Of a stretch of DNA of 64,000 nt, positions 51,495 to 60,289 are shown piece after piece. The position numbers and the translations under genes are program-made. Each line of letters begins with the position of its first letter. Position 1 is the first letter of the stretch. Source of the DNA: Chitinophaga pinensis DSM 2588 (lineage in GTDB: Bacteria; Bacteroidota; Bacteroidia; Chitinophagales; Chitinophagaceae); contig NC_013132.1 of assembly GCF_000024005.1 (NCBI RefSeq), positions 1,488,001 through 1,552,000 of the forward strand, read 5' to 3'. The notes under the pieces are model-generated. The model made no database searches. It was not told where the DNA came from and saw nothing but the letters and a program-made list of their open reading frames with translations.

Positions 51495-53120
51495 ATGAGC
51501 TTTGAAGAACAATTACACCAAATGTTCCCTACAGCTGACGCAATTCCAGCCGAATACAGGCTGGAGAAGGAAGTACATCAGCGGGAATACCTTTCAGGTG
51601 GTGAGATGAAACCATGGAATGGCGATGTGCATACAGTGTTATCTCCGATCTGTATTCAGACAGCCAACGGACTGGAGAGAAAAGTGATTGGTTCCTATCC
51701 TTTATGTGGCCCGGAAGAGGCGATGGCCGCGCTGGATGCAGCAGTACTCGCCTACAATGACGGTCGCGGAGAATGGCCTACAATGCCGGTTCCTGAACGT
51801 ATTGCCTGTATGGAGAAATTCACGGGTAAGATGATCGAAAAGAAACCGGAGATCGTTCAACTCATTATGTGGGAGATCGGTAAATCTTATGCCGATTCCG
51901 TTAAAGAGTTTGACCGTACTATCGAATATATCAACACGACCATAGACGCACTTAAAGATCTGGACCGCAACTCCAGCCGCTTTGAAATTGAACAGGGTAT
52001 TATCGCCCAGATCAGGCGTTCTCCATTGGGCGTAGTGCTTTGTATGGGACCATTCAACTACCCGCTGAATGAAACCTTTACCACGCTGATCCCTGCGCTG
52101 ATCATGGGGAATACAATACTGTTCAAACCACCGAAACACGGTACTTTATTACACTATCCACTGCTGGAAGCTTTTGCCAGCTGTTTCCCGAAAGGTGTTG
52201 TAAATACCATCTACGGTCGTGGTAACGTAATTATCGGTCCGTTGATGGAAACGGGTAAGATCAATGTCCTGACACTGATAGGTAGCAGTAGGGTGGCTAA
52301 TCAGCTGAAGAAAATGCACCCGAAAGTAAACCGTCTGAGAGCCATCCTCGGACTGGATGCTAAAAATGCTGCTATTATCTCTGATAAGGCGGATCTTGAC
52401 CTTGCGGTACAGGAAACGGTACTGGGTTCATTGTCATTTAACGGACAGCGTTGTACTGCCCTGAAGATCATATTTGTGCACAGCAAAGTGGCAGATGTAT
52501 TCCTGCAGAAACTCAGTGCCGCTATCAGCCAGCTGAAAATCGGTATGCCATGGGAAAAAGGCGTGTTCCTGACCCCATTACCAGAACCGCAGAAACCGGC
52601 TTACCTGAAGGAGTGTATTGATGACGCCATTGCCAACGGCGCAAAGATCATCAATGAAAACGGCGGTGCTGCCTATGAATCATTCGTGTACCCGGCGGTG
52701 TTATATCCGGTAAACGATAAGATGAAATTATACAGAGAGGAGCAATTTGGTCCGGTAATTCCAGTCATCCCATTTGATGATATCGAAACGCCGATCGAAT
52801 ACCTGATTGAATCAGATCATGGTCAGCAGGTAAGCCTGTTCTCCAATGATGCTGACGAACTGGCTTCGCTGATAGATCCGCTGGTGAACCAGGTAAGCCG
52901 CGTTAATATCAATTGCCAGTGTCAGCGTGGTCCCGACGTATATCCGTTCACAGGACGTAAGGATTCTGCAGAAGGTACATTAAGTGTACCAGATGCATTG
53001 CGTGCATTTTCGATTCGTTCAATGGTTGCCACAAAACAATCGGAAATGAACAAAAATTTGCTCAATCGAATCGTAAATGATCAGACTTCAAACTTTTTAT
53101 CAACAAAATATATATTCTGA
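51495..53120 (+). CDS. GapN-like NADP-dependent glyceraldehyde-3-phosphate / aldehyde dehydrogenase
   Basis: A 541-residue aldehyde-dehydrogenase superfamily protein resembling the non-phosphorylating glyceraldehyde-3-phosphate dehydrogenases. It has PLGVVLCMGPFNYPLNETFTTLIPAL, the catalytic C320 in FNGQRCTALK and EEQFGPVIPVIPF. At the place of the usual general-base Glu (E-L-G-G-K) it reads G286-L-D-A-K-N, exactly 34 residues before the Cys, the normal Glu-Cys distance. So the Glu is absent, which would change the deacylation step or mark a distinct subfamily. The N-terminal 45 residues and a C-terminal 40-residue tail are longer than typical. Confidence 0.85.
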   Translation: MSFEEQLHQMFPTADAIPAEYRLEKEVHQREYLSGGEMKPWNGDVHTVLSPICIQTANGLERKVIGSYPLCGPEEAMAALDAAVLAYNDGRGEWPTMPVPERIACMEKFTGKMIEKKPEIVQLIMWEIGKSYADSVKEFDRTIEYINTTIDALKDLDRNSSRFEIEQGIIAQIRRSPLGVVLCMGPFNYPLNETFTTLIPALIMGNTILFKPPKHGTLLHYPLLEAFASCFPKGVVNTIYGRGNVIIGPLMETGKINVLTLIGSSRVANQLKKMHPKVNRLRAILGLDAKNAAIISDKADLDLAVQETVLGSLSFNGQRCTALKIIFVHSKVADVFLQKLSAAISQLKIGMPWEKGVFLTPLPEPQKPAYLKECIDDAIANGAKIINENGGAAYESFVYPAVLYPVNDKMKLYREEQFGPVIPVIPFDDIETPIEYLIESDHGQQVSLFSNDADELASLIDPLVNQVSRVNINCQCQRGPDVYPFTGRKDSAEGTLSVPDALRAFSIRSMVATKQSEMNKNLLNRIVNDQTSNFLSTKYIF

Positions 53121-53477
53121 TCAAAATATTATTCGAGGGTAAAATAATTGTTACAACACTATGATATAGTTGTTTAACTATATTTTAAAATTATAATGTG
53201 AAGATTATTATTATCTTTTTTTGCAAAAAAATGACTGTTAGTGGCTTAGGGTGATGGAATTGTGGATTAAGAACGTTAAATTTGGGTTAATTCATCACTC
53301 TTTACCATTTATCAACCTTCAACAAAAAGAAAGACAATCGAAACATTTTTACGCAACCCACAAGAAAAGCATCCGCTTCCACAAAGCGGATGTTTTTTTG
53401 TCCTGCGGAGAGTGTATAAACGATCGCTCTAACTGTTAGTAAGTCCCAGGTATGTGATCGACTACCGGACGAAAAGG
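53121..53477. other. Intergenic stretch without a convincing gene
   Basis: The 412 bp between gapN and the next gene are AT-rich at first (53121-53250). They include a 62-codon frame (53251-53439, GTG start) that has no family likeness and runs through a terminator, so it is probably not coding. The terminator at 53370 lies 250 bp after gapN, so either gapN has a long 3' UTR or a small RNA is made here. A T-rich TATC-T7-G at about 53211-53222 is a loose -7-like element. Confidence 0.45.
53370..53399 (+). terminator. Rho-independent terminator in the gapN downstream gap
   Basis: CATCCGCTT (53370-53378) pairs with AAGCGGATG (53384-53392), loop CCACA, followed by seven T. Confidence 0.9.
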
Positions 53478-53514
53478 AAAAAGGCCGATCTGTCTCAGAC
53501 AGATCGGCCTTTTA
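53478..53514. terminator. Bidirectional terminator before the 69-residue protein gene
   Basis: A perfect 11-bp GC-rich stem (GGCCGATCTGT at 53483-53493 with its complement at 53499-53509, loop CTCAG) is flanked by A5 on the left and T4 on the right. It ends the minus-strand gene at 53533. Confidence 0.88.
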
Positions 53515-53532
53515 TTATCCTTTACTCCTGGT

Positions 53533-53742
53533 TTAGTGCTCCAGGAAATCATTTTCTTTACTTTCATCGGTTGTGCCACTAGTGCCTGCTCTTTTTTCAA
53601 TATCTGCAAACCATTTTTCTACAGTACCTGACAGAAATACGGGCACTTTTCCCCTTACATACTCTTTCAGTATTTCGAAAGTTTTCACTGCCTGCTCATT
53701 GGAGAGTCCGGCTTTTTCTTGAAGTTCTTTTAAGAGGTCCAT
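53533..53742 (-). CDS. Conserved small protein of unknown function
   Basis: A 69-residue hydrophilic protein: an amphipathic helical half (MDLLKELQEKAGLSNEQAVKTFEILKEYVRGK divided at the Gly) and a polar tail ending ENDFLEH. The LSNEQAVKTFEILKEYV segment resembles small helical-bundle proteins of Bacteroidota, but I cannot name the family. It has a proper terminator and lies divergent from the gene at 53829 with a 44-87-bp gap, so it is likely real. Confidence 0.7.
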   Translation of the reverse strand: MDLLKELQEKAGLSNEQAVKTFEILKEYVRGKVPVFLSGTVEKWFADIEKRAGTSGTTDESKENDFLEH

Positions 53743-53828
53743 ATCGTATTACTTTGAGTTTAAAGGTAGGAGAAAATGCAGTAAGTATGAATTATATTCT
53801 ATTTTTGCCGGAGCAATCCCCTATACCT

Positions 53829-54179
53829 ATGAGCAGAATACCTGTTGGAATCCGCCATTTTACCAGGCGAGCCCTATCCAAAGAAGAGGCAGGATGCATT
53901 GACGCAATGCCTGGCGCGTTGCAACTCGAATATGTCCAGTATTACTTTCACATCTGTCAGATCCCGGTGTTACCGACGAAAGCCGGCTGGTATGCACGTA
54001 ATAAAGAGAATGTGATTGAAAAATTGCCGGAGGACATAGCTGCGCAACTCAATGCTATCTATCATCCCCGTGTTTCTCTCTGGGCCTGTCTGGGACCATT
54101 GATGCTGATCACTGTCGTGGCGCTGGCCTTCCTTGTAAAAGGACTGGCTGCGTACTACACGGAAAAGCATATCCTATGA
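53829..54179 (+). CDS. Small membrane protein with a degenerate zinc-ribbon-like N-terminus
   Basis: A 116-residue protein from the ATG at 53829 (MSRIPVGIRHFTRRALSKEEAG); an in-frame ATG at 53787 would add 14 residues. A TATTTTTG -7-like element at 53800-53807 favours the shorter form. The pattern IRHF ... LEYVQYYFHICQIPVLPTKAGWYARN recalls the 'zinc ribbon 15' proteins (F-H-x-F-IPxxP), but the cysteine pairs are missing. One membrane helix lies near the C-terminus (WACLGPLMLITVVALAFLV). It is paralogous to the N-terminus of the next gene. Confidence 0.68.
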   Translation: MSRIPVGIRHFTRRALSKEEAGCIDAMPGALQLEYVQYYFHICQIPVLPTKAGWYARNKENVIEKLPEDIAAQLNAIYHPRVSLWACLGPLMLITVVALAFLVKGLAAYYTEKHIL

Positions 54180-54379
54180 AGCATGATAAAAAACGCATCA
54201 GGTATAAGCCGCATTATTAGAAAGAAGATTGCTGCTGCTAACTTAATCGTATATGTTAGTCCGGCATAACCGTCTTTGCTATGGCCGGTTTGTGCTGAAG
54301 ATATACATCGGGCAACGGCTTATGCCCATCAATAGTAATACTGCTATGACATTATTCCCTGCCTTATAAGACTATACCT

Positions 54380-55393
54380 ATGTTATTCATTTTTGGCACT
54401 AATTCCTATGTCAGGAAAACGATCTATCCTTCCGAGTTAAAAATGGAAGTACCGGCTGATATCAGCCGCTTTGAGTATGTACAACACTATATGCATCTCT
54501 TTTATCTTCCTGTTATGCCGGTAGACGCGGAATGGATTGCCCGTAGTAAGGAAAACAAGCGTAAATCGTATAAGGTCAATGAGCTGCATGAAGAAGCGCT
54601 CTGGAAGTTGTATGACCCTGGCGCTCCGCTGATAAGTTTTCTACTTCCAGGCGTGCTGTTAATTGGATTGCTGGTCTTCTTTGGCGTCAATATAATAAGG
54701 ACAGAAGTGGAGAGCTTTAGTGGTAACAGTGAGCGGGCTGACTGGAACAATACCGCCGGTATCAGGGAACAGCTCAATCATGCTGTTGAGAATGACTATC
54801 TCAGGTTTGGTAAGAAAGTCTTTGGTGAGCGGGAGCGGCCGATATATGCGAAAGTATTATCTGTGAAAGATTCCGCTTTGCTGTTGCAGGTGGCAGATAC
54901 GCTAAGTGGCCAGTTTTATCGTGCGGAAAACCTGGCTGAGCTATTTGATGATCATATACCCACTATTCAGCCCGAATGGGTCCGCATTGATGCGCTTAGG
55001 GGAATTACCTTAAAGAACCGTAATATGGCCCTATTTGGGGTTAAAAACCTATCGCTGAAGCAAGTTGGGCATATAGAAGACAAGCGGATCTTTGATGTAA
55101 GGAAAGTAAACAGTTATGGTGAGCAGGATGAGCTGGTCATGGAGCATACAGGAAAGGACATCAGCATGACTGCTATAAAAAGCCTGGAAGGGAAGATCGA
55201 GCCAGCTGATAAAACCATGAGCGCTCCCTATGCATTACCCTCGTTGTTCTCATTGAAGTACCATATTCATAAAAAAGATAGTACTGCCAGATTTAAGGTG
55301 ACCCTGAAAGATATGAAAGGACGTTATTCCTATTATACGGTTGCTGTGAGAAGTGATGAAGAGCAGGCGGTGATCACGCGGGATAGTCTGTAA
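54380..55393 (+). CDS. Single-pass membrane protein of unknown function
   Basis: A 337-residue protein. The first 110 residues are related to the preceding gene (FEYVQHYMHLFYLPVMPVDAEWIARSKENK, then a helix at about 89-108, FLLPGVLLIGLLVFFGVNII). The rest is a soluble, strand-rich domain (YAKVLSVKDSALLLQVADTL, VRIDALRGITLKNRNMALFG) probably outside the cytoplasm, with no recognised family. The start ATG at 54380 matches the length of the paralogue. A 200-bp gap separates it from the upstream gene, and a bidirectional terminator follows. Confidence 0.72.
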   Translation: MLFIFGTNSYVRKTIYPSELKMEVPADISRFEYVQHYMHLFYLPVMPVDAEWIARSKENKRKSYKVNELHEEALWKLYDPGAPLISFLLPGVLLIGLLVFFGVNIIRTEVESFSGNSERADWNNTAGIREQLNHAVENDYLRFGKKVFGERERPIYAKVLSVKDSALLLQVADTLSGQFYRAENLAELFDDHIPTIQPEWVRIDALRGITLKNRNMALFGVKNLSLKQVGHIEDKRIFDVRKVNSYGEQDELVMEHTGKDISMTAIKSLEGKIEPADKTMSAPYALPSLFSLKYHIHKKDSTARFKVTLKDMKGRYSYYTVAVRSDEEQAVITRDSL

Positions 55394-55398
55394 AAAAG

Positions 55399-55429
55399 AA
55401 AAGGCGTCCGTGAATAGCGGACGCCTTTT
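55399..55429. terminator. Bidirectional terminator between the membrane protein gene and clpX
   Basis: AAAAGGCGTCCG (55399-55410) pairs with CGGACGCCTTTT (55418-55429) with a 7-nt loop; A- and T-tracts flank both sides. Confidence 0.93.
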
Positions 55430-55462
55430 TTATTTCCCTGTAGTATTAGTATAGTGCGTTTA

Positions 55463-56698
55463 TTAAGCGACTTTCAGCTGTACGAGAGTCGATTTGTCCA
55501 GTCTTTCTTCTGCATAAGCCCTTGTCAGTACAAAGGTACTTTCACTAGAAGAAGGCAGGTTAAACATTGCGTCGCTCAGTACCACTTCACAGATGGAGCG
55601 GAGACCACGTGCGCCGAGTTTATATTCCATTGCTTTCTCAACGATATAATCTACTGCATCGTCTTCGATTACCAGCTCAATACCTTCCACTTTGAACAGT
55701 TTCTTGTATTGTTTTACCAGTGCATTTTTCGGCTCGGTCAGAATAGCTTTCAGCGCTTCATGATCGAGTGAGTTCAGGTAAGTCACTACCGGCAGACGAC
55801 CCAGCAATTCAGGGATCAGACCGAAAGCCTTGAGATCCTGGGAATTGATGTAGCGAAGAATGTGCTTTTTGTTCTCTTCTTCTCTGTCAGTGTTAACGGT
55901 GAAGCCGATACTGTGTGTCTGCACCCTGCGGCTGATGATTTTATCAACGCCGTCGAATGCGCCACCGCATATAAACAGGATATTCTGTGTATTTACTTTG
56001 ATAAGTTTCTGCTCAGGGTGTTTACGACCGCCCTGTGGTGGTACGAGTGCTTCGGTACCTTCCAGCAGTTTGAGCAGACCCTGTTGTACACCTTCACCGC
56101 TTACGTCGCGGGTGATGGAAGGGTTATCGCTTTTACGTGCGATCTTATCGATCTCATCGATATATACAATACCACGTTCAGCAGCCTCTACATCGTAGTT
56201 ACATACCTGTAACAGGCGGGTCAGGATGCTTTCTACGTCTTCACCTACGTAACCTGCTTCCGTAAATACGGTCGCATCTACGATGGTAAACGGTACATTC
56301 AGCAGACGTGCGATAGATTTAGCCAGCAGGGTTTTACCCGTACCGGTTTCTCCTACCATGATGATATTGGATTTCTCGATTTCCACATCGTCATCACCAA
56401 CTTGTTGATTCAGACGTTTGTAGTGGTTATAAACGGCAACGGCCAGTATTTTTTTCGCGTCGTCCTGTCCAATTACATATTCATCCAGGAATTTCTTAAT
56501 CTCTACCGGCTTCGCCACCTTAGGAACGAAGTGGGAAGGCGCTTTCTTGCCTTGTTGCTGAAACAGCTCCTGTTCTATGATTTCCTGCGCGTTTGCGACA
56601 CAGTTCTCACAGATATGACCTTCAGCACCAGCAATCAGTATCTGCACTTCATCTTTTGAACGGTTGCAAAATGAGCAACGGATTTTGGACTCTTTCAT
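55463..56698 (-). CDS. clpX: ATP-dependent Clp protease ATPase subunit ClpX
   Basis: A 411-residue AAA+ unfoldase that feeds substrates to ClpP. The N-terminal zinc-binding domain has the four cysteines ([17 protein letters not shown]). Walker A is [16 protein letters not shown], Walker [12 protein letters not shown], the pore loop GYVG ([13 protein letters not shown]), and [19 protein letters not shown] and [18 protein letters not shown] are ClpX-typical. It is downstream of clpP on the same strand, behind a terminator-like hairpin. Confidence 0.98.
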   Translation of the reverse strand: MKESKIRCSFCNRSKDEVQILIAGAEGHICENCVANAQEIIEQELFQQQGKKAPSHFVPKVAKPVEIKKFLDEYVIGQDDAKKILAVAVYNHYKRLNQQVGDDDVEIEKSNIIMVGETGTGKTLLAKSIARLLNVPFTIVDATVFTEAGYVGEDVESILTRLLQVCNYDVEAAERGIVYIDEIDKIARKSDNPSITRDVSGEGVQQGLLKLLEGTEALVPPQGGRKHPEQKLIKVNTQNILFICGGAFDGVDKIISRRVQTHSIGFTVNTDREEENKKHILRYINSQDLKAFGLIPELLGRLPVVTYLNSLDHEALKAILTEPKNALVKQYKKLFKVEGIELVIEDDAVDYIVEKAMEYKLGARGLRSICEVVLSDAMFNLPSSSESTFVLTRAYAEERLDKSTLVQLKVA

Positions 56699-56740
56699 AG
56701 CTTACAAAGGTACATTAAAAGGGGGAATGGAATTAGATAA

Positions 56741-56777
56741 AAAAAGGGTGCTGAAAAGTCATTTTCGCACCCTTTTT
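56741..56777 (-). terminator. Hairpin terminator or attenuator between clpP and clpX
   Basis: GGGTGC (56746-56751) pairs with GCACCC (56767-56772), and GAAAA/TTTTC extends the stem inward past one bulged T. The A-tract at 56741-56745 provides the U-tract on the minus strand. It would reduce read-through from tig-clpP into clpX. Confidence 0.82.
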
Positions 56778-56800
56778 CATTTAACTTTTTCCGTAATCTA

Positions 56801-57505
56801 TTATTGCGGAGTGTTGTTTTCCTGCTGTTTTCTTGGATTTCTGGTGAGTACGTCATCAATGATGCCGTATTCTTTTGCTTCATCAGCAGTCATCCAATAG
56901 TCACGATCTGAGTCTTTCTCGACTTTCTTCACTGGCTGACCGCAATGGGTAGCGATGATTTCGTTCAGCTCTTTTTTCAGCTTAACGAACTCACGTGCAG
57001 TGATTTCGATGTCGGAAGTCTGACCTTCTGCACCACCATGAGGCTGGTGAATCATCACCCTTGCGTGTTTCAGCGCGGTACGCTTACCTTTTGTACCAGC
57101 TACCAGCAGTACAGCGCCGAAAGAGGCGGCCATACCAGTACAGATAGTTGCTACATCAGGAGCGATGATCTGCATTGTGTCATATATACCTAAACCTGCA
57201 TAAACGCTACCACCTGGACTGTTGATATACATCTGTATATCACGGGTACGGTCTGTAGATTCCAGGAACAGTAACTGAGCAGTAATGATATTCGCTACAT
57301 AGTCATTTACAGGGTCTCCCATGAAAATGATACGATCCATCATCAAACGAGAAAACACGTCCATGATTGCCATGTTCATCGGGCGTTCCTCGATGATGTT
57401 TGGCGTCAGGGCATTGATCTGATGACGGGTATAGCTATCTACTACCAGGCTGCTGATCCCTCTATGCTGGATGGCATATTTCCTGAATTCGTTATTAATG
57501 TTCAT
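56801..57505 (-). CDS. clpP: ATP-dependent Clp protease proteolytic subunit
   Basis: A 234-residue serine peptidase. The start at 57503-57505 (MNINNEFRKYAIQHRGIS) is chosen over an ATG 30 bp upstream. The catalytic triad is S128 (GMAASFGAVLL), H153 (RVMIHQPHGG) and D202 (DSDRDYWM). The INSPGGSVYAGLGIYDTM segment forms the substrate-binding strand. The N-terminal extension of about 30 residues before the folded domain is longer than in E. coli. The gene overlaps the end of tig by 11 bp, so the two are translated together. Confidence 0.98.
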   Translation of the reverse strand: MNINNEFRKYAIQHRGISSLVVDSYTRHQINALTPNIIEERPMNMAIMDVFSRLMMDRIIFMGDPVNDYVANIITAQLLFLESTDRTRDIQMYINSPGGSVYAGLGIYDTMQIIAPDVATICTGMAASFGAVLLVAGTKGKRTALKHARVMIHQPHGGAEGQTSDIEITAREFVKLKKELNEIIATHCGQPVKKVEKDSDRDYWMTADEAKEYGIIDDVLTRNPRKQQENNTPQ

Positions 57506-58871
57506 GATGGTGATGTTTATTAGGTAATTTAGCAAATTCTTCGGCTGTTACTTCCTCTTCCTTCACATTTACCTTATTTTCTGCCCAATCAAACAATTTC
57601 TGGGTCACCATTTCGCGGTAGGTCTGGTCCACGAATTTCTCATCCTGCAGCAGACGCTCCAGGTAGCTGTCCAGCCAGTCAGCGCCATCGGTAGCAGCAG
57701 CACCACCAAAATAGCCCATAACTTTCTGTTTAGCAGCTTCTTTCACCTCGTCGAAAGAAACGTCCAGCTGATTTTCGCGGATCAGTTTATCGCTGATGAG
57801 TGTCCAGCGTAACTGATGATCAAAACCTGGATATTCTTTGTCAGCTTCTTCAGCGGTTTTTGGCTTTTCGCCACCGGTCTGCAGCCAACGTTTCAGAAAA
57901 TCCTTAGGCAGCTCAATAGGCGTCTCGTGAACCAGCACTTCGAACAGGTCGTTGTGCAGGCGGTTGCGGCTTTCGGCATCCCAGGATTTTTCTATTTCTG
58001 ATTGCAGTTTTTCGCGGAAGGCTGCTTCAGTAGTGATTTCTTCAGCATTGAATACTTCTTTGAAAAACTCTTCGTTCAGTTCTCTTTTCTCTATTAATTC
58101 TACCTTGGTAATAGTCAGTTTATAGTATTTCGCAGAGATATCTTCGTGCAGACCCAGTACGTCGTGCTGGAACCACACCAGTTTATCTGCATCGATCGCA
58201 GCAGAAGCCAGCACTACAATGCTATCTTCTTTTTTCTTACCCTGCAGTTCTTTCTGTGTAGCCGCAGAGAAATTCTTTACGAGGAAAGAAACTTCTTTCT
58301 GCAGACCACCCTCTACAGGCGTACCCTGAGCGTCTGTTTCAACAACATTCAGGCCGAGTACATTATTTTCAGAAGAAATCGCTTCAACTTCTTCAGATTT
58401 ACCACCTCTTAACTGCAGGCGCTCAATCTCTTCGTTCAGCATTTCCGGAGTAGCCTTGATCTTGTAACGTGTCAGGGTAGTCTTTCCGGACTCAAGTGGA
58501 GTCACTTCGAAAGCTGGTTTCAGACCGATTTCGAAATCGAAGTTGTATTCAGACGGGCTATTGATATCGAAATTTCTCGCTTCTTTGTCCAGGGACAGTG
58601 GCTGTGCAAATATTTCCACCTTCTCGTTCTGGATATATCCCATCAACTCTTTTTCCACTGTTTTCAATACTTCATCCGCGAAAATGGCCTGACCATGCAT
58701 CTTTTTTACCATGCCTACAGGTACCATTCCTTTACGGAATCCTGGTATATTGGCGGTTTTGCTGAGTTGCTTTACTGCTTTGTCAAAATTGGGAAGATAA
58801 TCTTCCTGGCTCACTTTCACAGTGATCTTATCATTCAATAAACCGATGTTTTCTCTGGTAACGGTTGCCAT
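57495..58871 (-). CDS. tig: Trigger factor (ribosome-associated chaperone)
   Basis: A 458-residue chaperone that binds nascent chains at the ribosome exit. The ribosome-binding domain has ITVKVSQEDYLPNFDKAVKQL and the GFRKGMVPVGMVKK loop at about 44-57. The middle region stands where the FKBP-type domain lies but has lost its usual signature, as in other Bacteroidota. The long helical C-terminal domain follows. The end is a natural histidine cluster (HHHHEH). Tig-clpP-clpX is a common bacterial order. Confidence 0.93.
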   Translation of the reverse strand: MATVTRENIGLLNDKITVKVSQEDYLPNFDKAVKQLSKTANIPGFRKGMVPVGMVKKMHGQAIFADEVLKTVEKELMGYIQNEKVEIFAQPLSLDKEARNFDINSPSEYNFDFEIGLKPAFEVTPLESGKTTLTRYKIKATPEMLNEEIERLQLRGGKSEEVEAISSENNVLGLNVVETDAQGTPVEGGLQKEVSFLVKNFSAATQKELQGKKKEDSIVVLASAAIDADKLVWFQHDVLGLHEDISAKYYKLTITKVELIEKRELNEEFFKEVFNAEEITTEAAFREKLQSEIEKSWDAESRNRLHNDLFEVLVHETPIELPKDFLKRWLQTGGEKPKTAEEADKEYPGFDHQLRWTLISDKLIRENQLDVSFDEVKEAAKQKVMGYFGGAAATDGADWLDSYLERLLQDEKFVDQTYREMVTQKLFDWAENKVNVKEEEVTAEEFAKLPNKHHHHEH

Positions 58872-59031
58872 AATAGTTTAAATGTTCTTGTATGAAGCAA
58901 TAATAATTCCTTGTTTGTATTTTCTGCCATGAAGTCACAAAGGCACGAAGGAATGGCAGCTATGTGGGAGTTACTTGGTGACTTAGCGCCTTAATGGCAA
59001 TTTTCAGAAGCCGGTTGCCGGATAAAAAAAA

Positions 59032-59094
59032 CGCTTAATGCTGAGGCAGTCTCTGCGTTAAGCGGTCAGCATCTTGCATTAAGCGTCAAAAAAA
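59032..59094 (-). terminator. Terminator after tRNA-Leu (minus strand) with nested alternative pairing
   Basis: ACGCTTAATGC (59032-59042) pairs perfectly with GCATTAAGCGT (59077-59087); the A8 just left of 59032 gives the U-tract. Inside, ATGCTGA (59039-59045) can alternatively pair with TCAGCAT (59067-59073), which excludes part of the outer stem. Confidence 0.75.
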
Positions 59095-59095
59095 G

Positions 59096-59177
59096 TGCGG
59101 GTGATAGGACTCGAACCTACATGCCGTGAAGCACCAGATCCTAAGTCTGGCGTGTCTACCAATTTCACCACACCCGC
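59096..59177 (-). tRNA. tRNA-Leu, anticodon UAG
   Basis: The minus strand folds into a class II tRNA of 82 nt: acceptor stem GCGGGTG with CACCCGC and discriminator A, anticodon stem CCAGA/TCTGG around the loop CTTAGGA (anticodon TAG), a variable arm, and the T-arm with GGTTCGAGTCC. Anticodon UAG reads CUN leucine codons. The 3' CCA is not encoded. A terminator follows on the same strand. Confidence 0.96.
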
Positions 59178-59281
59178 ATTTAATATTTGTAAGAACTATT
59201 TTCCCAGTACAGAAATACTGGGAAAAGGACTGCGAAGGTATGTTTTTTTATGAATAAAAAAAATCAGACCCAACAGAATTT

Positions 59282-60199
59282 TTAACTCACTGTCAGTCCT
59301 TCCACAACGGGTCTCAACAGATGGGCCAGCCGCTCGGAAAAAGTCCGTGTATATCGGTTGTCAGGGTCCAGTGTAGGATCAAGGATCGTAATATGCATCC
59401 CCTTGAAATATCCGGAGTTAACTAATGGTATCAGGGTTTCTTCCAGTTCCAGGTAGGAGAGGCCACCCTCTTCCGGACTGTCCACACAAGGCATGACATC
59501 ATTGTCCAGTACATCTACATCCAGGTGGATCCAGAATCCGTCCAGTCCCGAATGCCCCATCATCGTCAGGAACTCCGTCGTTATGGCTTGTATCCCTCTC
59601 GCCCGGATAGACGGCAGGTCATAATAATGGACCTGGCTGTCCCGGATAATCTGTACATATTCCTCATCCAGCTCACGGTTCCCATAAGCATAGATGTGCT
59701 GCTCCATTATATATGGTCGCAAAGAGTGGATATCGCACAATTTAGGATGTCCGTTGCCGGATACGATCGCTAAGCCCATACCTGCCGCCCCGGCAGTGCC
59801 GGAATGGAAGGGTAACATATAATCATGGTGTCCATCCATAGAAAACAATCCGTAGCTGCCACCGGTACTCTTCAGTCCCAGGGCAGTACCTATCAGGATG
59901 CTACAGTCGCCGCCTATAACGATCGGGATAATATCCTTCTGAACGGCCTCACAAACCCTTTCTGCCAGTAGCTGACTATAAGCACAAATGGCATCGGCAT
60001 TCCGGATCTGGCTGTCCGGGTCTATATCCATCGTATATGGAGGTGCAGGAACATTGATAACTTGAGTGATGCCGGCTTCTCTGGAAAAGCCGTTCCGGCG
60101 TAGTGCTTCCGGAAGAAAACGTACACCGGGTTCCACACCTGGACGCGGTTCTTTCAAACCCAGGTTGGATGGGGCCTCAATGATCATGAAATTACGCAT
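59282..60199 (-). CDS. Arginase/agmatinase-family ureohydrolase
   Basis: A 305-residue manganese ureohydrolase. Metal-binding motifs are present: GGDCSILIG (first), SMDGHHDYM (second, DxHxD-type), and HLDVDVLD (third). The family cleaves guanidino groups of arginine, agmatine or similar substrates; the N-terminal PRPGVEPGVRFLPEALRRNG segment and the FHSGTAGAAGMGL loop do not decide which. It is the last gene of a minus-strand run with an MFS transporter, an M20 amidohydrolase and an AraC regulator, so it may act on a nitrogen compound taken up or released by them. Confidence 0.88.
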   Translation of the reverse strand: MRNFMIIEAPSNLGLKEPRPGVEPGVRFLPEALRRNGFSREAGITQVINVPAPPYTMDIDPDSQIRNADAICAYSQLLAERVCEAVQKDIIPIVIGGDCSILIGTALGLKSTGGSYGLFSMDGHHDYMLPFHSGTAGAAGMGLAIVSGNGHPKLCDIHSLRPYIMEQHIYAYGNRELDEEYVQIIRDSQVHYYDLPSIRARGIQAITTEFLTMMGHSGLDGFWIHLDVDVLDNDVMPCVDSPEEGGLSYLELEETLIPLVNSGYFKGMHITILDPTLDPDNRYTRTFSERLAHLLRPVVEGLTVS

Positions 60200-60289
60200 C
60201 GGTATACGGTTTAGTGTCGTTTAACGTGACAGAACAGTTGTGTACCGAAGGTAAGTGCTTTCACGCAAAGCCTGGACGCAGTGGCTGCT

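Noticed and set aside
53251..53439. 62-codon open frame in the gap after gapN
   Set aside because: GTG start, no family likeness, odd composition, and it runs through a strong terminator hairpin.
54176..54220. 14-codon ORF overlapping the stop of the gene at 53829
   Set aside because: Too short, basic and with no context; more likely chance.
58930..58995. Repeat-like AAGTCACAAAGGCACGAAGG and inverted GTGACTT segment downstream of clp/tig block
   Set aside because: It resembles a dispersed intergenic repeat I remember only loosely, and just one degenerate copy pair is in the window, so no claim is made.
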